The notes beneath the pieces were generated by a model, which worked only from the letters and a program-made list of their open reading frames with translations, did no database searches and was not told the origin of the DNA. This document shows, piece after piece, positions 1 to 7,108 of a DNA stretch of 11,609 bases; positions within the stretch are counted from its first letter, which is position 1; each line of letters starts with the position of its first letter. The translations under genes were made by a program, and so were the position numbers. The stretch is from JBBIRM01 sp037441765 (GTDB lineage Bacteria; Desulfobacterota; BSN033; UBA1163): NCBI GenBank assembly GCA_037441765.1, contig JBBIRM010000087.1:1-11609 (forward strand). The letters are read 5' to 3'.

Positions 1-239
1 TTTCAGAAGGTCAAACAAGGCTTGGAGGGAAAATCCCCACAAACACCGATGGAGGACTTCTCTCCTGTGGACATCCCTTTGGTGGGACAGGGGTTCGTCA
101 GGCCATAGAGATAATGAAACAACTTCAGGGTAGGGCTTCAAATCAGGTCAATGGAGCGGTCATGGGTATGACCCATAACCTGAGCGGAGCAAATGTAGAA
201 CACACTATAGTGATCTATGGAAGAGAACCTGTGAGATAA
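1..239 (+). CDS. Thiolase-like acyl-CoA acyltransferase/lyase, C-terminal part (5' end outside window)
   Basis: About 78 C-terminal codons are present, ending in TAA at 237-239; the nucleophilic cysteine lies upstream of the window. The visible part carries the thiolase motif GGLLSCGHPFGGTG, whose GHP histidine belongs to the active site. Near the end it has THNLSG where biosynthetic thiolases have a cysteine-containing CxGGG motif. An HN-x-G form at this place is typical of SCP2/SCP-x type thiolases and of the related steroid side-chain retro-aldolases. The DUF35 gene starts 11 bases after the stop, and its AAGGAG ribosome site (238-243) overlaps that stop, so the two are probably translated together as one complex. 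The likely reaction is CoA-dependent thiolysis or retro-aldol cleavage of a 3-oxo or 3-hydroxyacyl-CoA. Which of these it does cannot be told without the N-terminus. Confidence 0.85.
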   Translation, partial: SEGQTRLGGKIPTNTDGGLLSCGHPFGGTGVRQAIEIMKQLQGRASNQVNGAVMGMTHNLSGANVEHTIVIYGREPVR

Positions 240-250
240 GGAGTAAGGAA

Positions 251-754
251 ATGGCTACAAAAGAGATAGGAATTCCGTTCTTGGAGGGGAAATACTCTCC
301 CACCTTAGACATCTGGCCCATAGAGGCAAAGGAGTTTAATAGGATTTATAAGTTTTATGACCATCTGCGGGAAGGAAGATTTACAACTACCCGATGTATG
401 GAGTGTGGACATACTGCTTATCCTCCCCGGGTGATCTGCCCTAAATGCTATTCAGATCAACTCGAGTGGATCGATCTCCCAAAGAGAGGGAAGGTGTTAG
501 AGGTTGTGGAGAAGTGGGGAGGTCTGCCTTTATGTTTTAAACCTCCCCTGATTTCTGCCTGGATTGATTTGGGGAAAGAGAGTCCTGTAAAACGACTGCT
601 AAGTAGAATTATTAACTGTCCACCTGGAAAACTTAAAGAAGGTGATGAGGTCAAGCTTGCAGTATTTGATGTTCCTTCCCACCCGCTTGAATGGGGGCAG
701 GAAAGGAAGATTGTGGATCGAGTCTATTTTGCATTTGAACCAGTGGGAAAGTAA
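251..754 (+). CDS. Zn-ribbon/OB-fold protein of the DUF35 family, thiolase partner
   Basis: This 167-residue protein has the two-part DUF35 layout. An N-terminal helical stretch leads into a rubredoxin-like zinc ribbon with cysteines 49, 52, 63 and 66 (C-x2-C-x10-C-x2-C). A small beta-rich OB-fold domain follows from about residue 75 to 160. DUF35 proteins bind acyl-CoA and pair with thiolase-fold enzymes. Known cases are the archaeal acetoacetyl-CoA thiolase/HMG-CoA synthase complex, the BbsA/BbsB thiolase of anaerobic toluene degradation, and Ltp2-type steroid aldolases. The gene sits 11 bases behind such an enzyme, which supports a stable complex here. The ATG at 251 is preceded by AAGGAG at a good distance. 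The domain call is firm; the pathway is inference. Confidence 0.9.
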   Translation: MATKEIGIPFLEGKYSPTLDIWPIEAKEFNRIYKFYDHLREGRFTTTRCMECGHTAYPPRVICPKCYSDQLEWIDLPKRGKVLEVVEKWGGLPLCFKPPLISAWIDLGKESPVKRLLSRIINCPPGKLKEGDEVKLAVFDVPSHPLEWGQERKIVDRVYFAFEPVGK

Positions 755-856
755 AAAAAGGTGGTATGAAAAATTTCTAAGAGTTTCAAAATTTGTTCTT
801 TAATGAATAAAGGTTACTTCCAAAAAGTTTTTAAGGGATGTTAAAAGGAAAAGAAA

Positions 857-869
857 CTCCTTAGGAGGA
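857..869 (+). promoter_or_regulatory. Strong ribosome binding site within a small palindrome
   Basis: AGGAGGA at 863-869 lies four bases before the ATG at 874 and fixes the start of the FAD oxidase gene. Its first half also forms the right arm of the perfect palindrome CTCCTTAGGAG (857-867). A hairpin with a three-base loop would have only four base pairs, so any masking of the ribosome site would be weak. The 119-base gap before the gene (755-873) is A/T-rich and holds no convincing promoter or terminator. Confidence 0.4.
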
Positions 870-873
870 AGGT

Positions 874-2478
874 ATGGCCATTGTAAAAGAAGCATACAGA
901 GCATTGGAGTGTATCGTAGGTTCTGAATATATCTCAGATGACCCTGTGATTTGTGAGGGTTATCGATGTGGACCTGGAGGATATGAATGCGGACTGGGCT
1001 ATGAGAGGGTAATGACAAAGATTCCAGGTGCGGTGATTCTTCCACGAACGACAGAGGAGGTTCAGAGGATTGTCAAGGTTTGCAATCGTTATAGGGTTCC
1101 TTATGTTCCTTACAGCACTGGATTCTATGGACCTCGTTCCCATTGTCATGTTGAGAATGAACTGCTCATCGATCTAAAGCGGATGAACGAGTTCGAAATT
1201 GATGAGAAGCATCTCTATGTCGTCCTTGGACCTGGAGTCGTATACTCTCCTCTTCAGGAAGAGGCAATGAAGCGGGGGGCCTATGTAGTAATTGGAGGAG
1301 GTGGCTCCCAGGCCTCTGTCATTGCCAATCTGATAGGGGATGGCTGGTCCCCATTAAGCCATCGGATTGGCCTTCCCCACAGGAGGATCTTGGGAACGGA
1401 ACTGGTTCTACCTGATGGCGAACTGGTGAGGATGGGCTCCCTTGCCCTTGGTGATGACCCCTTCTGGGGTGATGGGATTGGTCCTGACCTAAGAGGTCTT
1501 CTGAGGGGATATACAGGATTGAGGGGATGTCTTGGGATTGTGACCAAAATGGCAATAAAACTTTTACCCTTTCAGCCCGAGAGGCTTATCCCTACAGGCA
1601 TTTCGCCCAATACTACCCTTGCCCTTCCCGAAAAACGTATAAAATGGATTAACTACCAGATGCCAAGCAAAGAGGCACAGGTCAGGGCGATGTTTGAGAT
1701 TGGAAAGGCTGAGATCGCAGGGGCGGTGACAAAGGTCCCTCTTTTCTGGCGAGCCATTGCAAAGGCGGAGTGCAAGGAGGAATTCTGGCAGATCTGGGGA
1801 AAAGAGAATGAGGATACGATTCGAAACTTTCACATCATTCGTGTCTTGCTAATCGGATTTACTTCTGAGGAACAGATGCGCTATGATGAGAATGTTCTGA
1901 ATGACATTATGAAAGAGTTGGGTGGGATTCCAAGGCCTACTAAACCTTCTGACGAATCATGGATTAAGAATGCAGATTCAGCAGGTATGTGGTTGATGTG
2001 CGGCTCCTATGTGTCTGTCGATTATGTGATCGAGACCCTTTCCCAAGCCACCATCCATGGTGAGAGTTATGCAGAGTTGAAGAAGAAATATACTCCTCCC
2101 CTCATGCCTGATTATGGAGACCCGGGTTGGTTTCAGAGTTTTGAACTGGGTCATCAGGGTTATTCCGAATTCCTCATCTACTGGGATCAGGATGAGGACA
2201 CAACCGGTGTTGACCATTTCTATGTAGAGACTGCAAAGATGAATATCAGGGAACGATTTTATACCTCTCTTTTAGGACCTCACCAGCCACTTTACCTGAC
2301 AGGCCCTAAATATGGTCCTAATTATCATCAATGGCTTTTGAAGATCAAAGATGAGTTCGATCCGCTCTGGGTTTGTCATCCACCCGTACCCCTTGCCCAT
2401 GACATCTTTGTTGAAAAGGCGGAGTGGATGAAACCGATTAAAGACTGGGAAAGCCCCGAGTCATTGATAAAAAGATAA
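874..2478 (+). CDS. FAD-binding oxidase/dehydrogenase of the vanillyl-alcohol oxidase (PCMH-type) superfamily
   Basis: This 534-residue flavoprotein has an N-terminal PCMH-type FAD domain at about residues 48-232. Visible landmarks are the opening GAVILPRTTEEVQ (52-64), the pyrophosphate-binding stretch VPYVPYSTGF (75-84), VVLGPGV (116-122), the glycine run IGGGGSQ (140-146), and the closing Y-T-G-x-x-G-x-LGIVTKMAIKL (213-230). The remaining 300 residues form the substrate-cap domain, which varies between families and sets specificity. Relatives include 4-cresol dehydrogenase, vanillyl-alcohol oxidase and D-lactate/glycolate dehydrogenases. Length and layout are closest to the 4-cresol/vanillyl-alcohol group, which oxidises para-substituted phenols, but the substrate cannot be assigned. 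There is no signal peptide, so it is probably cytoplasmic. Position between a thiolase/DUF35 pair and a Mo hydroxylase suggests an oxidation step in the same catabolic route. Confidence 0.85.
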   Translation: MAIVKEAYRALECIVGSEYISDDPVICEGYRCGPGGYECGLGYERVMTKIPGAVILPRTTEEVQRIVKVCNRYRVPYVPYSTGFYGPRSHCHVENELLIDLKRMNEFEIDEKHLYVVLGPGVVYSPLQEEAMKRGAYVVIGGGGSQASVIANLIGDGWSPLSHRIGLPHRRILGTELVLPDGELVRMGSLALGDDPFWGDGIGPDLRGLLRGYTGLRGCLGIVTKMAIKLLPFQPERLIPTGISPNTTLALPEKRIKWINYQMPSKEAQVRAMFEIGKAEIAGAVTKVPLFWRAIAKAECKEEFWQIWGKENEDTIRNFHIIRVLLIGFTSEEQMRYDENVLNDIMKELGGIPRPTKPSDESWIKNADSAGMWLMCGSYVSVDYVIETLSQATIHGESYAELKKKYTPPLMPDYGDPGWFQSFELGHQGYSEFLIYWDQDEDTTGVDHFYVETAKMNIRERFYTSLLGPHQPLYLTGPKYGPNYHQWLLKIKDEFDPLWVCHPPVPLAHDIFVEKAEWMKPIKDWESPESLIKR

Positions 2479-2492
2479 CCTCCCCTTCCTTT

Positions 2493-2541
2493 AATAAAGG
2501 GAGATTTCCTTTAAATTCTTCAGAGGAAATTTCCCTTTATT
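2493..2541 (+). terminator. Long hairpin, probable transcription terminator or attenuator
   Basis: Two 18-base arms, AATAAAGGGAGATTTCCT (2493-2510) and AGGAAATTTCCCTTTATT (2524-2541), are complementary at every position if one G-U pair is allowed, with a 13-base loop between them. The hairpin starts 14 bases after the stop codon of the FAD oxidase gene. The 3' arm ends in the T-rich run CCCTTTATTT, as in intrinsic terminators where the U tract overlaps the stem, but no long pure U tract follows. It most likely separates the thiolase-to-oxidase transcript from the Mo hydroxylase genes. The A-rich 5' arm could let it work in both directions. Confidence 0.65.
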
Positions 2542-2631
2542 TGCAAAACGAGAGTTTCATTGTTAGAGCCATTCCTGTTATATTGGGATGAGGCTCTGAT
2601 ACAAAAGGTTACCTCGAGAAGGGATAATACC

Positions 2632-2856
2632 TTGGCAAAAAAAGAGATGATCTGTCCCTTTTCAGGAAGGTTGTGCAGGAATTGTGCGATTTATACTGGA
2701 AGACATTATTTTTTGTGTTATGCTAAAAATTATAAAGGGTCCCTTGTAAGGGAAAGAGGAGAAGGGGAGTTATTTCACCAAAAGCCCCAGAGGGCTTTTG
2801 CAATACCTGAAATCAATATTAAGGCATTGGATCCATTTGATATTGATCCGAATTGA
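2632..2856 (+). CDS. Small four-cysteine protein of unknown function
   Basis: This is a hypothetical protein of about 74 residues. A cysteine motif lies near its start: C-P-F-x4-C-x2-C-x4-G-R-H-Y-x2-C, giving C-x6-C-x2-C-x10-C spacing. Four cysteines in such a short stretch suggest a zinc or Fe-S site, but no metal can be named. The TTG at 2632 is chosen because GAGAAGGG (2616-2623) precedes it at a normal distance. ATG 2647 is a second choice. The frame also opens at a TTG at 2560, whose upstream bases lack a ribosome site and touch the hairpin region. No signal peptide or membrane segment is seen, and the tail is acidic. It lies 49 bases before the CoxG-like gene and reads as the first gene of the Mo hydroxylase cluster. 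A role in metal or electron handling for that enzyme is only a guess. Confidence 0.65.
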   Translation: MAKKEMICPFSGRLCRNCAIYTGRHYFLCYAKNYKGSLVRERGEGELFHQKPQRAFAIPEINIKALDPFDIDPN

Positions 2857-2905
2857 GGTGTTAAGGATTGATTTTAAAAAGTGGTCTTAGGAGGTTAAAC
2901 TTGGG

Positions 2906-3361
2906 ATGTTGATTGAAGGAAAGTTTACCATGAGGGCTCCGATACAGAAACTTTGGAATTTTTTGCTCGAGCCAGGAACGCTTGCATCTTGTATCCCTGG
3001 AGCAGAAAAAGTGGAAACGGTTGATGATAAGACCTACGAATGTGTGGTTAAGCAATCCGTAGGTCCTATATCAGTTAGGTTTAAATTCAATGTCGAGTTA
3101 AAGGAGGTCGACCCCCCCAGATATGTAAAAGCGGTGGGCAGGGGAGAGGATATTGGAAAGATGGGGACATTTACCTGTGATGCTATCGTCAGGCTAAATG
3201 AGATTTCTGATGAAGAGGTTGAAGTCTCCTATCAGACCAATGTCAATATTGTTGGCAGACTTGCAACCTTTGGCGAGAGGATTATGCGTGCTAAGGCCAA
3301 ATCAGTGGGTGAGGAGTTTACGAAAAACTTACAGAAGAGACTCAAAGGTGAAATGGCTTGA
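2906..3361 (+). CDS. coxG: CoxG-like SRPBCC protein associated with the Mo hydroxylase
   Basis: This 151-residue protein matches the carbon monoxide dehydrogenase subunit G family, a START/SRPBCC helix-grip fold with a hydrophobic cavity. Family marks are the opening LIEGKFTMRAPIQKLWNFL, the LASCIPGAEKVE stretch (about 27-38), and the central GKMGTFTCDA segment. CoxG proteins sit in operons of xanthine-oxidase-family enzymes. In aerobic CO oxidisers they have been linked to membrane recruitment and quinone-related electron transfer. This copy stops soon after the SRPBCC domain and lacks a long C-terminal tail, so membrane anchoring is not evident. AGGAGG at 2889-2894 precedes the ATG, and the FAD subunit gene follows after 48 bases. 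The symbol names the family and does not imply CO as substrate. Confidence 0.85.
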   Translation: MLIEGKFTMRAPIQKLWNFLLEPGTLASCIPGAEKVETVDDKTYECVVKQSVGPISVRFKFNVELKEVDPPRYVKAVGRGEDIGKMGTFTCDAIVRLNEISDEEVEVSYQTNVNIVGRLATFGERIMRAKAKSVGEEFTKNLQKRLKGEMA

Positions 3362-3409
3362 CCGTTGAGGAAACACGTAATTAAGATAGAAAACGGAGGC
3401 TGAACTGAA

Positions 3410-4285
3410 ATGATATGTGATTTTGAATATTTTTCTCCAAAGACGCTTAAAGAGGCACTTGGTTTGCTTGATCAATACAAGGGGGATTACAAAATCATTG
3501 CAGGGGGGCAGTCCCTTCTCATCATGATGAGACAGGGATTGATTAAACCCAGATACCTGATCGATATCAAAGGCCTCTCAGAACTTGACTATATTAAGTC
3601 TGATCCCCAAAAGGGGTTAAGAATAGGTTCTTTGATCACACATCGGGCCATTGAGAAATCACCCGTGATTAAAGAATCGTTTGGAATTCTTTCTGAAATG
3701 GAGCACAAACTGGCCTCTATCCAGACCCGTAACTGGGGTTCAATTGGAGGGAACTTATGTCATGGTGACCCTGCAGGAGACCCTGCACCTGTACTGATTA
3801 CATTGAATGGGACCCTGACCCTTACAAGTCTGAAGGGCGAGAGAAGGATTTTAGTTGAGGACTTCTTCTTAGACTATTTTGAGACTGCATTGGAACCAGG
3901 CGAGATGCTGACGGAGATTCAAATCCCTCCTTTGCCTCCACATACAGGGGTTGCCTATACGAAATTCAATGTGATTGAGAATGATATGGCCATAGTTGGG
4001 GTTGGGGTTTCAATTACCTTAGCCTCCATAAACGGCCATTGCAAAGAGGTTCGTATCGCCTTAGCCAATGCTTCGCCGAGGCCAATGAGAGCCAAGCAGG
4101 CTGAAGAAATCCTAAGGGGTAAAAAGATTACGGATGATCTACTCAGTCAAGCAGGAGAGATTGCTTCTCAGGAGGCAGATCCGATATCTGATATTCATGC
4201 CTCAGAGGAATATCGGAGGGAACTTTTAAAGGTTTTGGTCAGAAGAGTTGGCGAGGAGGCGCTTCTTAGAGCCAAGAAGTCGTAG
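3410..4285 (+). CDS. Molybdenum hydroxylase, FAD-binding medium subunit (CoxM/XdhB type)
   Basis: This 291-residue subunit carries FAD and passes electrons from the Fe-S subunit to an outside acceptor. The two flavin-binding motifs of the family are clear: AGGQS (31-35) and TRNWGSIGGN with the following HGDPAGDPAPV (106-127). The C-terminal third fits the CO dehydrogenase flavoprotein C-terminal domain. Length is normal for the CoxM type. Only about three cysteines are present (3, 117 and one near 210), so the protein cannot hold the extra [4Fe-4S] cluster found in the beta subunit of 4-hydroxybenzoyl-CoA reductase. ACGGAGG about ten bases before the ATG supports the start. The order FAD, Fe-S, Mo subunit downstream is the classic coxMSL order. 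Confidence 0.93.
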   Translation: MICDFEYFSPKTLKEALGLLDQYKGDYKIIAGGQSLLIMMRQGLIKPRYLIDIKGLSELDYIKSDPQKGLRIGSLITHRAIEKSPVIKESFGILSEMEHKLASIQTRNWGSIGGNLCHGDPAGDPAPVLITLNGTLTLTSLKGERRILVEDFFLDYFETALEPGEMLTEIQIPPLPPHTGVAYTKFNVIENDMAIVGVGVSITLASINGHCKEVRIALANASPRPMRAKQAEEILRGKKITDDLLSQAGEIASQEADPISDIHASEEYRRELLKVLVRRVGEEALLRAKKS

Positions 4286-4322
4286 TTTGAATTGGTCAGT
4301 TTATTGAGGGAGGTTCTTATCC

Positions 4323-4802
4323 ATGAGAAAAGAATTGAGATTAATAGTCAATGGACAGCCCTATGAGCTTTATGTGAAGCCAAAGAGCCTTCTGGTTGAG
4401 GTTTTGAGAAATGAGTTGGGGTTAACAGGCACAAAGAGGGGCTGTGAAAGTAGTTCATGCGGAATTTGCACGGTTATTCTAAACGGGATGGCGGTCAAGT
4501 CATGCTCCATCCTTGCCCTTCAAGCAGATGGAGCAGAGATTACAACGGTCGAGGGACTTGCAAAGGGTGGCAAGCTACATCCCTTACAGAAAGCCTTTCT
4601 CGATTACGGGGCCTATCAGTGCGGTTTTTGCACCCCTGGGATGTTGGCCTCTGCTAAGGCCTTTCTTGATGAAAATCCCAGACCTACCGAGATAGAGATA
4701 AGGGAGGCGATCAATGGCAATATATGTCGATGCACTGGCTACAATAGCATCGTTCGAGCCATCAAGGCTGTTGCAGATGGTGAGTATAAGGAGGAGAAAT
4801 GA
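4323..4802 (+). CDS. Molybdenum hydroxylase, [2Fe-2S] small subunit (CoxS type)
   Basis: This 159-residue iron-sulphur subunit has both expected clusters. The plant-ferredoxin-type [2Fe-2S] site uses Cys 41, 46, 49 and 61 in GCESSSCGIC followed by SCS. The second, helical [2Fe-2S] site uses Cys 100, 103, 135 and 137 in QCGFCTPGM and ICRCTGY. All eight ligands are intact. The subunit carries electrons from the Mo centre to FAD. GGGAGG lies shortly before the ATG. The last codon overlaps the start of the Mo subunit in an ATGA arrangement (4799-4802), so the two are translationally coupled. Small subunits of this family are cytoplasmic, and no leader peptide is seen. Confidence 0.95.
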   Translation: MRKELRLIVNGQPYELYVKPKSLLVEVLRNELGLTGTKRGCESSSCGICTVILNGMAVKSCSILALQADGAEITTVEGLAKGGKLHPLQKAFLDYGAYQCGFCTPGMLASAKAFLDENPRPTEIEIREAINGNICRCTGYNSIVRAIKAVADGEYKEEK

Positions 4803-7081
4803 ACAGGAAATACTCAGTAATTGGTAAATCGCATATTCGGGTCGATGGTTATGCGAAGGTGACCGGGCAGGCCAAATACACCTTTGATATGGTTTTACCA
4901 AATATGCTTTATGGGAAGATTTTAAGAAGCCCCCATCCTCATGCGAGGATTCTTAATATTGACACGAGTCGTGCTGAAAGAAAGATTGGTGTAAAGGCAG
5001 TTGTTACGGGAAAGGATACCTTAGGACGGAAAAATGGGGCGTGGCGGAGATTTCCTGAACTCTGTGATGAGGAGATCCTCTGTCGGGAGAAGGTTCGTTA
5101 TATTGGGGACCCAGTGGCTGCAGTTGCTGCCATTGATGAGGAGATTGCTGAAGAGGCACTGGATTTGATTGAGGTTGAATATGAGATCCTGCCTGCGGTC
5201 TTCGATCCCCTTGAGGCCATGAAGGAGGGAGCCCCTAAGATTCACGACCATGCAGAAAGAAATATCAATGTGACACGCCGGATTGAATGGGGAGATGTGA
5301 GTGAGGCTTTTAAAGATTGTGACTATGTGATTGAAGACCAGTTTCATACCTCATCTCAGGCTCATCTCTGTATGGAAACCCACTGTGCAGTTGCGCACTT
5401 TGGGTATGATGGGAAACTCACTGTATGGACCTCCACCCAATCCAACTATTATATACAGGTGTTGCTGGCCGATATGTTAGGCTTAAGGGAAGGGGATGTT
5501 CGAGTCATTAAACCACCTACTGGAGGTGGCTTTGGGAGTAAGTTTGAACTGGATTCTGCCCAGTTTTGCGCAGCACTTCTATCACAAAAACTACGTCAGC
5601 CTGTAAAGATTGTCCTCACGCGTGAAGAGGAATTTATTGCCACGAAGCGGAAAACCCCAATGTATTACTATGTGAAGGTCGGAGCCAAAAAGGATGGGAC
5701 CCTTCTGGCCAAAGAGGTCAGGGTGGTGACCGAAGGCGGTGCCTATACCGCCATGGGGGCTACTGCGCTTTATCTTACTGGTTTTTATTCTTCCTTACCA
5801 TATAGATGGCCTAATTACCGTTATGATGGCTATCGCGTCTATACAAATACTGCACCTACTTCGGCACTTAGGGGGTTCGGTGCTCCACAGGCCTATTTTG
5901 CAGGGGAGTCGATGATAGATATGCTTGCAGAGGCAATGAAAATGGACCCCCTCGATCTAAGACGTAAAAATGCCATCACACCAAATTATGAAGTCCCTGG
6001 CCAGGCCTATATTCAGAGTTGTGGGCTAAAGGAATGTTATGATGCAATTGAAAAACATATCAAAGAGCGTGGGAAACTTCCTCCCAACCGAGGAATTGGT
6101 ATTGGAAACTATGGCTTCATGTCAGGAGGGATCTTTAACTGGTTTAATACTCCCTATGCCTTTTCTGCAGCAATGGTCAAAATAAATATTGATGGGAAAG
6201 TGGACCTCTTTACAGGAGCCTGTGATACAGGGCAGGGATCGGATACGACCCTGGCCATGATCTGCGCTGAAGAACTGGGAGTCCATTTAGAGGATATCAG
6301 GGTTCATGCGGAGGATACAGACCTTGGTCCTGCTGACCTCGGTTCATGGGGAAGTCGGGAGACGTTGATGAATGGGAATGCGGTCAAGATGGCAGCAGCA
6401 GATGCGAAGCGTCAACTCCTGGAATTTGCCTGCGCCAAAATGAAACCAAATGTTGTGTATGACCTCGACATCAAGGACCATAAGATTTATATGGTGGACC
6501 GACCGGAACGATACGTCTCTTATTTTGAAATTGTCCAGGAGGCCATTAGAGCAAAAGAGGGGCAGACCATCATTGGAAGGGGTCACTATACCCCACATCG
6601 TAAGGGAATGGTTTCCCCTGCCTTTGGTTTTGGCGTCCAGGCAGTAGAGGTGGAGGTGGATCCTGAAACAGGAAAGGTTAAATTGATAGAGATTGTGACT
6701 GCCCATGATTGTGGTCAGGTGATCAATTCTGTGGCGGTGATTGGACAGGTAGAGGGGGCAACCATGCTGGCTGCGGGAGGGGGATTCTGTGAAGACCAGC
6801 CCATCGATAATGGTAAGATTCTTAATCCTTCGATTGGTGATTATAAGGTCCTTCGCTCTCTGGATATGCCAAAAACGGTTGGCATTGAGGTGGATACCTA
6901 TGAACCTGAGGGGCCTTTCGGTGCGAAAGAAGCAGGAGAAGGGCTAACAAGTCCAACCGCTGGAGCAATGGCCAATGCAGTATACCGTGCGGTGGGGGTA
7001 AGAATAAAAGACCTGCCAATAACTCCGGAGAAGGTTCTTAGGGCCCTTAAGGAAAAAGAAAAATTAAAAGAGAAGAAATAG
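4799..7081 (+). CDS. Molybdenum hydroxylase, molybdopterin-binding large subunit (xanthine oxidase family, not CO dehydrogenase)
   Basis: This 760-residue catalytic subunit binds the molybdopterin cofactor, probably as the cytosine dinucleotide, and hydroxylates an organic substrate using water. An N-terminal a/b hammerhead domain covers about residues 15-135. Cofactor-binding motifs follow: TSTQSN (211-216), GGGFGSKF (242-249), SALRGFGAPQ (355-364), GACDTGQGSDT (473-483) and GSWGSRETLMNGNAV (515-529). The GPFGAKEAGEG stretch (705-715) holds the presumed catalytic Glu 714. The loop that carries the Cu-bound cysteine (CSFR) in Mo-Cu CO dehydrogenase is replaced here by SALRGFG, so CO oxidation is excluded. 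The loop resembles xanthine, aldehyde and 4-hydroxybenzoyl-CoA type enzymes. The substrate is open; nearby acyl-CoA and flavin enzymes point to an aromatic or CoA-linked compound. GGAGGAG precedes the ATG. Confidence 0.93.
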   Translation: MNRKYSVIGKSHIRVDGYAKVTGQAKYTFDMVLPNMLYGKILRSPHPHARILNIDTSRAERKIGVKAVVTGKDTLGRKNGAWRRFPELCDEEILCREKVRYIGDPVAAVAAIDEEIAEEALDLIEVEYEILPAVFDPLEAMKEGAPKIHDHAERNINVTRRIEWGDVSEAFKDCDYVIEDQFHTSSQAHLCMETHCAVAHFGYDGKLTVWTSTQSNYYIQVLLADMLGLREGDVRVIKPPTGGGFGSKFELDSAQFCAALLSQKLRQPVKIVLTREEEFIATKRKTPMYYYVKVGAKKDGTLLAKEVRVVTEGGAYTAMGATALYLTGFYSSLPYRWPNYRYDGYRVYTNTAPTSALRGFGAPQAYFAGESMIDMLAEAMKMDPLDLRRKNAITPNYEVPGQAYIQSCGLKECYDAIEKHIKERGKLPPNRGIGIGNYGFMSGGIFNWFNTPYAFSAAMVKINIDGKVDLFTGACDTGQGSDTTLAMICAEELGVHLEDIRVHAEDTDLGPADLGSWGSRETLMNGNAVKMAAADAKRQLLEFACAKMKPNVVYDLDIKDHKIYMVDRPERYVSYFEIVQEAIRAKEGQTIIGRGHYTPHRKGMVSPAFGFGVQAVEVEVDPETGKVKLIEIVTAHDCGQVINSVAVIGQVEGATMLAAGGGFCEDQPIDNGKILNPSIGDYKVLRSLDMPKTVGIEVDTYEPEGPFGAKEAGEGLTSPTAGAMANAVYRAVGVRIKDLPITPEKVLRALKEKEKLKEKK

Positions 7082-7108
7082 ATAAATCTTTATACTCTAA
7101 GAGGAACG

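Noticed and set aside
2560..2631. Longer N-terminus of the four-cysteine protein from TTG 2560
   Set aside because: No ribosome site precedes it, and the extra residues show no motif; TTG 2632 has a proper ribosome site.
6344..6706. Open - strand frame of 120 codons inside the Mo subunit gene
   Set aside because: It overlaps conserved cofactor-binding motifs on the + strand and has no recognisable domain.
4799..7081. Annotation of the large subunit as aerobic CO dehydrogenase CoxL
   Set aside because: The cysteine-containing CSFR loop that binds copper is absent; the matching loop is SALRGFG.
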